Origin: Chitinophagaceae bacterium
GTDB lineage: Bacteria; Bacteroidota; Bacteroidia; Chitinophagales; Chitinophagaceae
Reading direction: 5' to 3'
DNA length: 64,000 nt
Assembly: GCA_016786885.1 (NCBI GenBank)
Contig: JAEUVO010000065.1
Coordinates: forward strand, 62,001-126,000
The position numbers and the translations under genes were made by a program. The notes below the pieces were generated by a model, which searched no databases, was not told the DNA's origin, and worked only from the letters and a program-made list of their open reading frames with translations. Positions 7,700-16,775 of this stretch are shown piece by piece (within the stretch, counting starts at the first letter, position 1; the number at the start of each line of letters is the position of its first letter).

Positions 7700-8135
7700 T
7701 CTTCTTCCCGGCAGAATATCCAATAAAGGAGAAAAGCAATACGGTAAGGACTGCTTTTATAAAGCCATATCTAAAAAGATCTTGATAGAGTTCATTGAAT
7801 CCTGTTATAATCGAAATTGCGATTATAACTATTGCACAAAGAAGAACATGCAATACATCTCTTCTTGTTGAGATTAATGTCGTAACCAGAGTACCTGTAA
7901 AAGAAGGAATAACAAGCCATGAATAGAATAGTATTTCAATTATTCTGTCATTCTTTTTTTGGGCAGGATTTGCGCCTTCACTAAAGTCCATAAAAGAATA
8001 GCTAAAAGAGTAAAAAATAGGGCCGGTTAAAAAAAGCAAGAACAGCATCAGCAATATCCCTGTCACAACTGACAAGAAATTTTTCAAAATTTCATTTACC
8101 GGATAAGCCATAAACCAAATATCCCTCTTTTTCAT
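7647..8135 (-). CDS. hypothetical four-helix membrane protein
   Basis: A 162-residue protein with four predicted transmembrane stretches: FLSVVTGILLMLFLLFLTG (about 20-38), a segment around WLVIPSFTGTLVTTLI, LHVLLCAIVIIAISIITG and AVLTVLLFSFIGYSAG. The tail is basic, then GIKNGSSPPGTP. I do not recognise the family. The last 53 bp are shared with the 3' end of pyrF on the other strand. The start could instead be Met9 (8111). The conserved-looking hydrophobic pattern supports a real gene, but with less certainty than its neighbours. Confidence 0.65.
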   Translation of the reverse strand: MKKRDIWFMAYPVNEILKNFLSVVTGILLMLFLLFLTGPIFYSFSYSFMDFSEGANPAQKKNDRIIEILFYSWLVIPSFTGTLVTTLISTRRDVLHVLLCAIVIIAISIITGFNELYQDLFRYGFIKAVLTVLLFSFIGYSAGKKIKRIYGIKNGSSPPGTP

Positions 8136-8143
8136 TTAACCGT

Positions 8144-8151
8144 TACCTTTG
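8144..8151 (+). promoter_or_regulatory. -7 promoter box of the glutaryl-CoA dehydrogenase gene
   Basis: TACCTTTG is a perfect TAnnTTTG match 25 nt before the ATG at 8177, predicting a leader of about 20 nt. Confidence 0.55.
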
Positions 8152-8176
8152 CTGCAACTAAAAATTCGATTGCAAA

Positions 8177-9361
8177 ATGGCAGCCCGTACAGACCTTTTT
8201 ACCAGCCCGGATTATTTCTTAGTAGATGAATTATTAACCGAAGAACACAAGCTCATCCGTGAGTCAGTTCGTAGTTATGTTAAAAAAGAAATCTCTCCCA
8301 TCATTGAAGATTATGCCCAAAAGGCAGAATTTCCCCAGCATATTGTAAAGCAGTTAGGTGAACTCGGTTGTTTTGGTCCCACAGTACCCGAACAATACGG
8401 TGGCGGCGGACTTGATTATATTTCCTATGGCCTGATGATGCAGGAACTGGAGAGGGGAGATAGCGGTGTTCGTTCTACAGCATCAGTGCAGGGATCATTG
8501 GTTATGTTTCCTATTTATCAATATGGCAGTGAAGAGCAACGTAAAAAATATTTGCCCAAATTGGCCAGTGGTGAATGGCTCGGCTGTTTTGGTTTAACGG
8601 AACCCAATCATGGCAGCGACCCAAGCAGCATGCTAACTAATATCAGGGATGCCGGTGACCATGTGATTCTGAATGGCGCCAAAATGTGGATCAGTAATGC
8701 ACCTTTCTCACAGGTAGCAGTGGTGTGGGCAAGAAATGAAGCCGGAGAGATACAGGGCTTAATTGTAGAAAGAGGAATGGAAGGTTTCAGTACACCCACC
8801 ACACACGGCAAATGGAGTTTAAGAGCTTCAGCTACCGGGGAGCTGGTATTTGATAATGTAAAAGTGCCGAAAGAAAATATTTTACCTAATGTGAAAGGAC
8901 TAAAAGGACCATTGGGTTGTTTGACAAAGGCCCGTTATGGTATTGCATGGGGTGTTATTGGTGCGGCAATGGATTGCTATGATACTGCGTTGCGTTATTC
9001 GCAGGAAAGAATTCAGTTTGGTAAACCGATAGGCGCCTTTCAGCTTCAGCAAAAGAAACTGGCAGAAATGATTACAGAGATCACCAAAGCACAGTTATTG
9101 AATTGGCGCCTGGGTGTGTTGATGAGTGAAGGAAGGGCTACGCCACAGCAGGTAAGTATGGCCAAAAGAAATTCTTGCGAGATCGCTGCCAATATTTGCC
9201 GTGATGCAAGACAAATGCTGGGAGGTATGGGTATCACCGGTGAGTATCCTGTGATGCGACACATGATGAATCTGGAGAGTGTGATTACATACGAAGGCAC
9301 ACATGATATTCATCTGTTGATAACAGGGATGGATGTGACAGGTTATAATGCCTTTAAATAA
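8177..9361 (+). CDS. acyl-CoA dehydrogenase, probable glutaryl-CoA dehydrogenase
   Basis: A 394-residue FAD-dependent acyl-CoA dehydrogenase. FAD/substrate motifs include CFGLTEPNHGSDP (about 138) and MWISNAPF. The C-terminal catalytic Glu lies in YEGTHDIHLLITG, and the ending GYNAFK resembles the glutaryl-CoA dehydrogenase subgroup (EGTHDIHxLI...GITGxxAF). This enzyme oxidises and decarboxylates glutaryl-CoA to crotonyl-CoA. Lying 1.3 kb from the kynurenine genes, it could serve the lower part of tryptophan (or lysine) degradation. The symbol gcdH would fit. Another short-chain acyl-CoA dehydrogenase is the alternative. Confidence 0.88.
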   Translation: MAARTDLFTSPDYFLVDELLTEEHKLIRESVRSYVKKEISPIIEDYAQKAEFPQHIVKQLGELGCFGPTVPEQYGGGGLDYISYGLMMQELERGDSGVRSTASVQGSLVMFPIYQYGSEEQRKKYLPKLASGEWLGCFGLTEPNHGSDPSSMLTNIRDAGDHVILNGAKMWISNAPFSQVAVVWARNEAGEIQGLIVERGMEGFSTPTTHGKWSLRASATGELVFDNVKVPKENILPNVKGLKGPLGCLTKARYGIAWGVIGAAMDCYDTALRYSQERIQFGKPIGAFQLQQKKLAEMITEITKAQLLNWRLGVLMSEGRATPQQVSMAKRNSCEIAANICRDARQMLGGMGITGEYPVMRHMMNLESVITYEGTHDIHLLITGMDVTGYNAFK

Positions 9362-9462
9362 AGTCAGAAGTTGGAAAGTCAGAAGGTCGGAAAGATAGTT
9401 TCAAATAATTGAGGATTTCTTTCGGCCTTCCCGACTTTCAGTCTTTCGGACAATTCTATACA
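9362..9462. repeat. intergenic repeat of gtcagaag/gtcggaaag units
   Basis: The gap after the acyl-CoA dehydrogenase gene holds agtcagaagttgg, aagtcagaaggtcgg and inverted forms ccttcccgactttc and ctttcgga. These form an imperfect inverted repeat with the arms about 40 nt apart. It looks like a dispersed non-coding repeat; no regulator can be assigned. Confidence 0.5.
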
Positions 9463-9969
9463 ATGAAAATTTTCCTCATAGGATTCATGGGTTCCGGTAA
9501 AACATACTGGGGCCGTTTGCTGAGCAAGAAACTGGGTATCCGTTTTTTCGACCTTGATGAACAGGTAACAGAACATGCAGGAAAATCAATTCCCGAAATC
9601 TTTGCTACAGAAGGGGAAGAGCAATTCAGGTTGATGGAAAAAGATGCCCTGCATATCATTACAGAAAGCCAGGATAGTTTTGTGATGGCTTGCGGCGGAG
9701 GCTCCCCTTGTTACTTCAATAATATTGAATACATGAATAGTGCAGGGACAACGGTGTGGATCAATACACCGATTGATACACTTCATTCCAGGTTGTTACT
9801 GGAAAAAGATAAAAGACCTTTGATCAAGGATCTTTCAGATGAACAGCTGAGAGGATTTATCATTAAGAAATTCTCTGACAGGCGGATCTATTATGAGCAG
9901 GCAAATGTGATACTGGATGAAGATACAGTTGAATTAGACAAACTGATAGAAAAGATATTTCATGCATAA
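9463..9969 (+). CDS. aroK: shikimate kinase
   Basis: A 168-residue P-loop kinase that phosphorylates shikimate on the route to chorismate. The Walker A motif is GFMGSGKTYWG (residues 7-17), followed by the shikimate-binding FFDLDEQV segment (Asp near 34) and the GGGSPC glycine loop (about residue 80). The lid region carries KRPLIKDL. The start at 9463 puts the P-loop at the usual distance from the N-terminus; an upstream in-frame start reads through the repeat. The stop overlaps the next gene by 8 bp, so the two are translationally coupled. Confidence 0.95.
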   Translation: MKIFLIGFMGSGKTYWGRLLSKKLGIRFFDLDEQVTEHAGKSIPEIFATEGEEQFRLMEKDALHIITESQDSFVMACGGGSPCYFNNIEYMNSAGTTVWINTPIDTLHSRLLLEKDKRPLIKDLSDEQLRGFIIKKFSDRRIYYEQANVILDEDTVELDKLIEKIFHA

Positions 9970-10354
9970 AAATTACCTGGCCATTGCAGCTTTCTTTGGA
10001 GGCCTGGCTGTTGCTTTAGGCGCTTTCGGGGCACATGGGTTGCAAAAAATTACTTCTGATGCAGCAATCCTCCATAGCTATAATACAGGAGTGCAATACC
10101 AGATGTATCATTCCCTTGGTTTGCTGGCTGTGGCCATTTTATTTGAAAAATTTTCTTCCCGATGGCTTCGCTGGGTGGCTAATTGTTTTATAACGGGAAT
10201 TATTTTATTCTCCGGTTCCTTATATCTGCTGACTGTATTAAAAATCCAGGATGTCAGTACAAAATGGGTTGGTCCCATTACTCCAGCCGGCGGTTTATTT
10301 TTTATTGCAGGCTGGCTGTTGTTGCTTATAGCAGTGACAAGAAAGAATAGTTAA
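9962..10354 (+). CDS. DUF423 family inner-membrane protein
   Basis: A 130-residue protein with four transmembrane helices. The N-terminal GGLAVALGAFGAHGL block and the Y.MYHSLGLLAVA segment are the DUF423 (YgdD-like) signatures; GPITPAGGLFFIAGWLLLL is the last helix. Molecular function is unknown for the family. It overlaps aroK by 8 bp and meets the convergent kinase gene by 4 bp at the stop. Confidence 0.88.
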   Translation: MHKNYLAIAAFFGGLAVALGAFGAHGLQKITSDAAILHSYNTGVQYQMYHSLGLLAVAILFEKFSSRWLRWVANCFITGIILFSGSLYLLTVLKIQDVSTKWVGPITPAGGLFFIAGWLLLLIAVTRKNS

Positions 10355-12267
10355 AGAGGGAGATCAAGTGTAGTAACTGTACCATTTGTATTTTCGATCT
10401 TATATGAGCCCCCAATACTTTCCATTCTGCGGGTAATATTCTTCAGCCCGTTTCCAAATTGGCGAAGTTTTTCCAGGTCAATTCCTTTGCCATTATCCGT
10501 AATGATAACATGAAGGCTATGGGTTGCCTCTATGTCAATTGTTACAAGTGACCCGCCTGAGTGTTTCAAAACATTATTAAGCGTTTCCTTAACACATAGG
10601 AATACATTACGGCGTTTATCACCAGTGAGTTCTTTTTCAGGAATTTCAGCAGGCACATTCACTTTGCATTGAACGGGGGTGTTATCAAAATATTCAATAG
10701 AGTAAGATCGTATGTAAGAGATGAGGTTGTCAAGAGTATCATTACCGCTGTTCATACTCCAGATGATAGCATTCATTTTATTCAGCACATCATCGGCTGA
10801 GTGAGAAATTTTTTCGATTTCTACAGGTGTATTCTCTTTCATTTTATTCCGGGCAATTTCACTCATCAGTCGTATCGCTGTCATACCGGCTCCAAGTTCA
10901 TCATGCATGTCTGCAGATATCCGCTGCCTTTCTTCCTGCTGTGCTTTGTACACTGCTATTTCTTTTTCGTATTCTTTCAGGAGATTTTGGGCTTTAAGGG
11001 TTTCTCTCTCCCTTGTTTGAAGAATAATATTACGCCGGTTCTTATAATTTAACCCGGCCAGGAAGAAACCCAATTCCAGGAACAAGCCTATCTGGTAATA
11101 TATAACTGCTGACCTGAAAACACCCGGTAGAGACTGAAATTGCTTGACCAGAAGTATTGCCAGTTGCGAGATAAGAGCGAAGATGAATAAAAATAAGTTG
11201 CCCCAGAACAGGTAACGCAGCAGTTTGTCGTTCCAGTGACGTATACTATAAACAAGAAATACCAGTATCATGGAAAGCAGCAAAATCTTTGTGAGGTTTT
11301 CGACCATGTACTCTGCCACGTAGTTATTGCTGAAGTAATGGAGTATAGAAAAAGCAAGAATTGAGCAATACAACATTGCAATACCTGCATTATACAATTT
11401 GAACAGGAAAGGGTGTTTATTTTTTGTATTCAGGAATTTCTTCATGAACAACATGTAAAAAATAATGCCAACTCCCTGCATGATGAAATCAAGATAGCCT
11501 TCAAAGAAATAACTGAAACGGCTTGGGTGTAAATGAAAGATCGTTTGAGAAAAAAGTAAACCGCCAAGAAAAATTGCATACCCGGAATAATACAGGAATT
11601 CCTGGTTCCCACCCTGTATAAAATTAGTGAGTGAAAAAAGTATCATCATCAGCAAGAGACCACAAAAAACATAAGTGATCAGGGTCCCCTGGTTATAATC
11701 GCTATGAAGTCTGGCGATAAACGCAGACAGATGATCCTTTCCGATCAGCCGGGGTTTCATTCCATTGTTATACGTTTTTACAGGAGAAAGCTCTGCAACT
11801 ATTGTTGCAGAATCATTTGCATTCAGGATTATTTGTCGGTAGCCAATACCACCGGATATGTCTGGAAAAACAGCTGGTATTGAACTTATGCCGTTTTTCT
11901 CTTCTTTATAAAGATCTATTTTACTGTAATAAAAACCGGGGCAGAAATAAACAGAGTTTGATAAAGCGGATGTATTCCGGATGTTGAATTTGAGGATTAT
12001 TCGTTTGGTCACCAGGTTAATTGGAATAAGTCCCTTGTATTGTAACCCTGGTTTGAATTCCAGGTTCTTGTAAATAAGTGGCAGATCCGCTCTGTTTGTT
12101 GTGTAAGAAGTGCTGACAGTATTCAGGATTCTTTCCTCAATCACTACTTTACTGATGTCCGTGTAAGTTCCGGCGAGATTCAGACTATCCTGGGCAAAGG
12201 TTTTTGCTGCTGTGCATGCAGTGATTATTGATATAAGTAGGTATAGCTTAACAGGTAATTTTCTCAT
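10351..12267 (-). CDS. orphan sensor histidine kinase with 7TM-DISM-type input region
   Basis: A 638-residue membrane kinase. It has a signal peptide, then an extracytoplasmic beta-rich domain (about 25-185) of the 7TMR-DISM type, seven hydrophobic helices (about 190-400), a short coiled coil (about 405-440), a HisKA_3 dimerisation domain with phospho-acceptor His455 in the motif DMHDELGAG, and an HATPase domain (ETLNNVLKHS, DNGKGI, GNGLKNI). This is the architecture of kinases paired with NarL/LuxR-type regulators. No regulator gene lies beside it, so its partner must be encoded elsewhere; the receiver-only protein at 28.4 kb or other NarL-type regulators are possible partners. Confidence 0.88.
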   Translation of the reverse strand: MRKLPVKLYLLISIITACTAAKTFAQDSLNLAGTYTDISKVVIEERILNTVSTSYTTNRADLPLIYKNLEFKPGLQYKGLIPINLVTKRIILKFNIRNTSALSNSVYFCPGFYYSKIDLYKEEKNGISSIPAVFPDISGGIGYRQIILNANDSATIVAELSPVKTYNNGMKPRLIGKDHLSAFIARLHSDYNQGTLITYVFCGLLLMMILFSLTNFIQGGNQEFLYYSGYAIFLGGLLFSQTIFHLHPSRFSYFFEGYLDFIMQGVGIIFYMLFMKKFLNTKNKHPFLFKLYNAGIAMLYCSILAFSILHYFSNNYVAEYMVENLTKILLLSMILVFLVYSIRHWNDKLLRYLFWGNLFLFIFALISQLAILLVKQFQSLPGVFRSAVIYYQIGLFLELGFFLAGLNYKNRRNIILQTRERETLKAQNLLKEYEKEIAVYKAQQEERQRISADMHDELGAGMTAIRLMSEIARNKMKENTPVEIEKISHSADDVLNKMNAIIWSMNSGNDTLDNLISYIRSYSIEYFDNTPVQCKVNVPAEIPEKELTGDKRRNVFLCVKETLNNVLKHSGGSLVTIDIEATHSLHVIITDNGKGIDLEKLRQFGNGLKNITRRMESIGGSYKIENTNGTVTTLDLPL

Positions 12268-12412
12268 GAAGCCGGTTCGGTTTCAAATGTAATATATCGT
12301 TTTCGCTTTTGCCAATAACCGGGGTACTACTTTCCGGTATTTATGATTTTGTACTTCTTATTTTACAGCTATATTCCTTTTGCCCGGAAAAGGACTTGAA
12401 CAGCAAACTAAT

Positions 12413-12420
12413 TATCTTTG
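12413..12420 (+). promoter_or_regulatory. -7 promoter box of ftsK
   Basis: TATCTTTG is a perfect TAnnTTTG match ending 5 nt before the ATG at 12426, suggesting a leaderless ftsK transcript and supporting that start. Confidence 0.55.
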
Positions 12421-12425
12421 CGGCT

Positions 12426-15011
12426 ATGGCTAATAAGCTGAAAAAGAAAACAAAAGCTACTCCTGCGAAAAAACCAGCCAGCCCTGATATGAAAGCATTT
12501 AAGGCTGAAAAGGAAGAAACTGTTGACTGGAAATCATTGGCCCGGGATGAACGGACCTGGAAGATCGTTGGCGCTGTTTCCTTACTGATTTCGATTTTCC
12601 TCTTTATAGCATTCGCATCTTATCTTTTTACCTGGAAAGAAGACCAGGCTGTAGCGCAACAGGGACTTTCAGCACTACTTGATAATGATAAGCCGGTGGC
12701 TAATCTTTTAGGAAGACTGGGGGCTGTATTATCACATTTTTTCATTTTCAAGGCTTTTGGAGTTGCTTCATTTCTCATTTGCACTTTCTTTTTTGTAGTA
12801 GGTGTAAATCTTCTTGTCCGCCGCAAAGTATTTTCTATCTGGAGGAACCTGAAATATGTAACCGTCGGATTAATGGTTCTCGCTGTTTCACTTTCCTTTG
12901 TCTTTGCAAAAAATGAATTTCCTTTTGGCGGTGGCGTCGGGGATATGCTTAACCGGCAATTGCATGGTGCGGTCGGAACTTTTGGAACAGGAGCAATTCT
13001 GTTATTACTCGCTATTGGCTATTTTATCTGGCAATTTAACCCTGCATTTAATTTGCCCCGAAAAAAACAGGATGAGAGTGCAGGGGAGCCGGGGCAGGAA
13101 GAAACCGGGGTTACTATTGCAACAGCAGCAACAGGGCAAACAGTTAATGATTTGTATGGCAATAAAGAGCAAAAGATAAATACGATAAAATCAGATGCCG
13201 GTATTGTTATCAATTTTCCTGATGAAAAACCTCTTCACGAATTCCAGGTGATTGAGAAGGAGGAACCAATTGAGGACATTATCGAGAAGATTGAGGAAGG
13301 ACAGCCCACTATTGAAAAAGAAATTGTGAGTGATATAATGCATTCTCATGAACTGGAAATTCCTCCCGTACCACAGGTGGAAGAAATTATCAGGCCAGTA
13401 AAGGAGAAACCGTTTGCTACAAAGGCGGATGAGGATCTGGAACTGGAGATTAAAGCAGTGCCTGAAAAAGCGGAAGAAGAACAAACTTCTGTTCTTGAAA
13501 ATCTGTCTCCTTACGAGCCAACTCTTGATCTGCGGGATTATAAGTATCCTACATTGAATCTGCTTGAAACACATGGCAGCGAAAAAATAGTACAGGATAC
13601 CAATGAGCTTGAGAATCACAAGAACCAGATCATAGGTACACTTAGAAACTATGCCATTGAAATACAAAAAATAAGCGCCACGGTTGGTCCAACGGTTACG
13701 CTGTATGAAATTGTTCCTGCTGCCGGTGTTCGTATTTCAAAGATCAAAAACCTGGAGGATGATATAGCGCTGAGCCTTGCAGCATTAGGTATTCGTATCA
13801 TTGCTCCAATTCCGGGCAAAGGAACAATTGGTATTGAAGTACCCAATGTGAAAAAGACAGTGGTTAGCATGAAGACATTATTGTCGTCTGAAAAATTTCA
13901 GCATAATAATTTTAGCTTGCCTATAGCAATTGGTAAAAAGATCGACAACGAGAACTATATCGTAGACCTGGCATCAATGCCACACTTACTGATGGCAGGA
14001 GCTACCGGCCAGGGTAAATCAGTAGGATTGAATGCAATCCTTGTATCCTTATTGTACAAAAAGCATCCTTCGCAGATGAAATTTGTACTGATCGATCCTA
14101 AAAAAGTGGAGTTGAGTATTTACCGTCATATTGAAAAACATTTCCTTGCGAAGTTGCCCGGAGAAGAAGATGCCATTATCACGGATACTAAAAAAGTGGT
14201 ACATACACTGAATGCATTATGTATTGAAATGGATAACCGGTATGACCTCTTAAAAGAGGCTGGCGCAAGGAATATTAAAGAGTATAATGAGAAATTCATC
14301 AGGCGGAAACTTAACCCGCAGAAAGGCCATCAGTATCTTCCATTCATTGTATTGGTCATTGATGAATTTGCCGATCTGATCATGACCGCTGGTAAGGAAG
14401 TGGAAATGCCAATTGCCCGGTTGGCACAGCTGGCTAGGGCTATTGGTATACACCTGATTATCGCCACGCAACGGCCTTCTGTAAATATCATTACCGGAAC
14501 TATTAAAGCGAATTTCCCTGCCCGTATCGGGTTTAAGGTATCTTCCAAAATTGATTCCCGAACCATTCTTGATACCGGCGGAGCCGAGCAATTAATTGGA
14601 AAAGGAGACATGCTGATTTCTCATAATGGTGAACTAATCCGTCTGCAATGTGCTTTTGTAGACACACCAGAAGTTGAACAGATAGTTGAATTTATAAGCG
14701 AACAGAGAGGGTACCCTCAGGCCTTTTTATTACCGGAGTATGTAGATGAAAAAGAACTGGAGGGCAAAGATTTTGACCTTGCTGATAGAGATTCTTTGTT
14801 TGAGGATGCAGCCCGGCTTATTGTCCAAAACCAGGTAGGATCTACCTCCTTGTTACAGCGAAGAATGAAGCTTGGTTACAACCGGGCCGGTCGTCTTATG
14901 GATCAGTTGGAGGCAGCGGGTATCGTTGGCCCCAGCCAGGGAAGCAAGGCGAGGGATGTACTCATTAAAACCGAGATCGAGTTACAGCAACACCTAGATG
15001 CAATAGGTTGA
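12426..15011 (+). CDS. ftsK: FtsK/SpoIIIE family DNA translocase
   Basis: An 861-residue septal DNA pump. The N-terminus is basic (KLKKKTKATPAKK), followed by four membrane helices (about 55-220), an acidic/proline linker (about 225-370), the alpha/beta motor with Walker A GATGQGKSVGLN and Walker B VLVIDEFADL, and a C-terminal winged-helix gamma domain (SLLQRRMKLGYNRAGRLMDQLE). The start at 12426 is preferred over an in-frame upstream start that would add 39 hydrophobic residues with no family support. It coordinates chromosome dimer resolution with division at the septum. Confidence 0.95.
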   Translation: MANKLKKKTKATPAKKPASPDMKAFKAEKEETVDWKSLARDERTWKIVGAVSLLISIFLFIAFASYLFTWKEDQAVAQQGLSALLDNDKPVANLLGRLGAVLSHFFIFKAFGVASFLICTFFFVVGVNLLVRRKVFSIWRNLKYVTVGLMVLAVSLSFVFAKNEFPFGGGVGDMLNRQLHGAVGTFGTGAILLLLAIGYFIWQFNPAFNLPRKKQDESAGEPGQEETGVTIATAATGQTVNDLYGNKEQKINTIKSDAGIVINFPDEKPLHEFQVIEKEEPIEDIIEKIEEGQPTIEKEIVSDIMHSHELEIPPVPQVEEIIRPVKEKPFATKADEDLELEIKAVPEKAEEEQTSVLENLSPYEPTLDLRDYKYPTLNLLETHGSEKIVQDTNELENHKNQIIGTLRNYAIEIQKISATVGPTVTLYEIVPAAGVRISKIKNLEDDIALSLAALGIRIIAPIPGKGTIGIEVPNVKKTVVSMKTLLSSEKFQHNNFSLPIAIGKKIDNENYIVDLASMPHLLMAGATGQGKSVGLNAILVSLLYKKHPSQMKFVLIDPKKVELSIYRHIEKHFLAKLPGEEDAIITDTKKVVHTLNALCIEMDNRYDLLKEAGARNIKEYNEKFIRRKLNPQKGHQYLPFIVLVIDEFADLIMTAGKEVEMPIARLAQLARAIGIHLIIATQRPSVNIITGTIKANFPARIGFKVSSKIDSRTILDTGGAEQLIGKGDMLISHNGELIRLQCAFVDTPEVEQIVEFISEQRGYPQAFLLPEYVDEKELEGKDFDLADRDSLFEDAARLIVQNQVGSTSLLQRRMKLGYNRAGRLMDQLEAAGIVGPSQGSKARDVLIKTEIELQQHLDAIG

Positions 15012-15103
15012 TTCTGATTAAGTAAACAGTTATCAGCTTGTTAAGAAAAAGGCTGTTATGCAACCCGGTACATTCATTGTCAATCCTATTCCTGTATTTC
15101 AAT

Positions 15104-15111
15104 TATCTTTG
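15104..15111 (+). promoter_or_regulatory. -7 promoter box of the lolA-like gene
   Basis: TATCTTTG, a perfect TAnnTTTG match 36 nt upstream of the ATG at 15148. Confidence 0.5.
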
Positions 15112-15147
15112 CGCCGCCTTTAACGGCAGCCACACAAACCCCAAAAA

Positions 15148-15801
15148 ATGAAGAAGTTATATTTTCTTATTACAATCTGTACCCTGGTTACATCTTTTCC
15201 CTTCGCTCAGACCAAAAACGACCCGGAAGCCAAGAAGATTCTCGATGCAGTAAGCGCCAAGTTCAAAACTTTTTCCACGGTACAAGCTTCTTTTACTTAC
15301 AAAGTAGAAAATGCTGCCGGGAAAGCCCTTTCAACTAAAACCGGTACTATTATAATGAAAGGAACCAAATACCGTCTCAGTTTCAGCGGACAGGAGATAT
15401 TTTGTAATGGTACCACTGTCTGGAACTTTGATAAAGCGGCTAATGAGGTTACTATTAACAACCTGGATGCTTCCAGTGGCATGATCACTCCTCAAAAATT
15501 ATTCTCTAATTTCTACGATAAAGATTTCTTTTATACCCTGAATGGAGAAAAGAAAGTAGGCTCTAAAACAGTACAGGAAATACAAATGACGCCAGTGGAT
15601 AAAAGTAAATCTTTCCATACAGTATACCTGCAAATAGACAAAGCGGCTAAAACTATTTACAGCACAAAAGTTTTAGAAAATGCAGGTAACAGGTATTCGT
15701 ATACTGTAAACTCAATGAAAACAAATATACCTGTTCAGGACAACCAGTTCGTCTTTGATAAAAGCAAATATCCTGGGGTAACAGTTGAAGATCTTAGATA
15801 A
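15148..15801 (+). CDS. lolA: LolA-like outer-membrane lipoprotein carrier protein
   Basis: A 217-residue periplasmic protein with a signal peptide (MKKLYFLITICTLVTSFPFAQ). The mature part has the LolA fold signature: helix DPEAKKILDAVSAKFKTFSTVQASF, repeated beta strands with NGTTVWNFDKAANEV, and the ending FVFDKSKYPGVTVEDLR. LolA carries lipoproteins from the inner to the outer membrane. It follows ftsK, as often seen in this phylum and in proteobacteria. It has its own promoter box and a terminator shared with convergent kdsA. Confidence 0.88.
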   Translation: MKKLYFLITICTLVTSFPFAQTKNDPEAKKILDAVSAKFKTFSTVQASFTYKVENAAGKALSTKTGTIIMKGTKYRLSFSGQEIFCNGTTVWNFDKAANEVTINNLDASSGMITPQKLFSNFYDKDFFYTLNGEKKVGSKTVQEIQMTPVDKSKSFHTVYLQIDKAAKTIYSTKVLENAGNRYSYTVNSMKTNIPVQDNQFVFDKSKYPGVTVEDLR

Positions 15802-15820
15802 ATAACTTATTTGATAATTA

Positions 15821-15853
15821 AAAAAAGGATGTTGGTTTACAGCATCCTTTTTT
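15821..15853. terminator. bidirectional terminator between lolA and kdsA
   Basis: AAAAAAGGATGTTG pairs with CAGCATCCTTTTTT across a 5-nt loop (14 bp with one G-U pair). It has T-runs in both orientations and lies between two convergent genes. Confidence 0.85.
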
Positions 15854-15862
15854 ATTTATGAA

Positions 15863-16687
15863 CTATTCAGCTACAGCTTTCCTGATTTTTACTAATTGCT
15901 CGAGTAAATTCTCCAGCAGATCCAGTTTCAGCATATTGGCGCCGTCACTTTTTGCAACAGCAGGATTAGGATGAGTTTCTATGAATAATCCATCTGCCCC
16001 AGTAGCAATAGCTGCTTTGGCAATCGTGCTGATCAATTGTGGGTTACCGCCTGTTACACCACTTGTTTGATTAGGCTGCTGCAATGAATGTGTCACATCC
16101 ATTATTACCGGGGTGCCATGTTCTTTCATCCAGGGAATATTTCTGTAATCCACAACCAGGTCCTGGTAGCCAAAAGTGGTTCCTCTTTCGGTTAACATTA
16201 CTTTGTTATTGCCGGCCTGTTTTATTTTTTCTACTGCAAACTTCATAGCGGGTCCGCTGAGAAATTGTCCTTTTTTCACATTTACTACTTTTCCTGTTTG
16301 TGCAGCGGCTACCAACAAGTCTGTCTGCCGGCACAGGAAAGCAGGTATTTGCAGTACGTCTACATATGCAGCGGCCAGTGCTGCTTCATCATGTGCATGT
16401 ATATCGGAAACAACGGGCAGTGAATATTTTTCTTTTACTTTTTGTAATATTTCAAGAGCTTTTTGATCGCCCAGGCCAGTAAATGATGAAGCACTGGTAC
16501 GATTGGCTTTTCTGTAGGATGCTTTAAAAATATAAGGAATATCAAATTTTTTGCATATACCTGCCACTTTTTCTGCCACTTCCATGACCAATTCTTCACT
16601 TTCCACTACGCAGGGTCCGGCCAGTAAAAAGAAATTTTTTTCATTGTAATGCTGACCAGCGAACAACTGGGTTAAAAATTTTTCCAT
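15863..16687 (-). CDS. kdsA: 3-deoxy-8-phosphooctulonate synthase
   Basis: A 274-residue TIM-barrel enzyme that condenses phosphoenolpyruvate with arabinose 5-phosphate to make KDO-8-P for lipopolysaccharide. Motifs include LAGPCVVES near the N-terminus (Cys27 in the metal position), KASYRKANRTS, DIHAHDEA, LTERGTTFGYQDLVVD and DVTHSLQQPN. Length is standard. It has an N-terminal Cys-type metal ligand, but I cannot decide metal dependence with certainty. It is a single gene with its own promoter box immediately upstream. Confidence 0.95.
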   Translation of the reverse strand: MEKFLTQLFAGQHYNEKNFFLLAGPCVVESEELVMEVAEKVAGICKKFDIPYIFKASYRKANRTSASSFTGLGDQKALEILQKVKEKYSLPVVSDIHAHDEAALAAAYVDVLQIPAFLCRQTDLLVAAAQTGKVVNVKKGQFLSGPAMKFAVEKIKQAGNNKVMLTERGTTFGYQDLVVDYRNIPWMKEHGTPVIMDVTHSLQQPNQTSGVTGGNPQLISTIAKAAIATGADGLFIETHPNPAVAKSDGANMLKLDLLENLLEQLVKIRKAVAE

Positions 16688-16691
16688 GCAG

Positions 16692-16699
16692 CAAAAATA
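16692..16699 (-). promoter_or_regulatory. -7 promoter box of kdsA
   Basis: On the minus strand this reads TATTTTTG (perfect TAnnTTTG) and ends 4 nt before the kdsA ATG at 16687, so the transcript would be leaderless or nearly so. Confidence 0.55.
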
Positions 16700-16700
16700 G

Positions 16701-16748
16701 TTGTAAGTTCCGAGTTTTGGTTTTTAAGTTGGAATTTGAAATTTGTTA
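16701..16748. repeat. aagtt/ttgaaattt low-complexity intergenic repeat
   Basis: The divergent gap between kdsA and the threonine dehydrogenase gene holds aagttccgagttttgg, ttttaagttggaatt and tgaaatttg units, similar in style to the repeat before the ALDH gene. Confidence 0.4.
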
Positions 16749-16775
16749 TTTAATCTTTGCTGATAAAAGCTTGCT

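Noticed and set aside
12309..12425. Longer FtsK with an extra 39-residue hydrophobic N-terminus
   Set aside because: The extension spans the promoter box and has no family counterpart; the basic MANKLKKK start fits FtsK.
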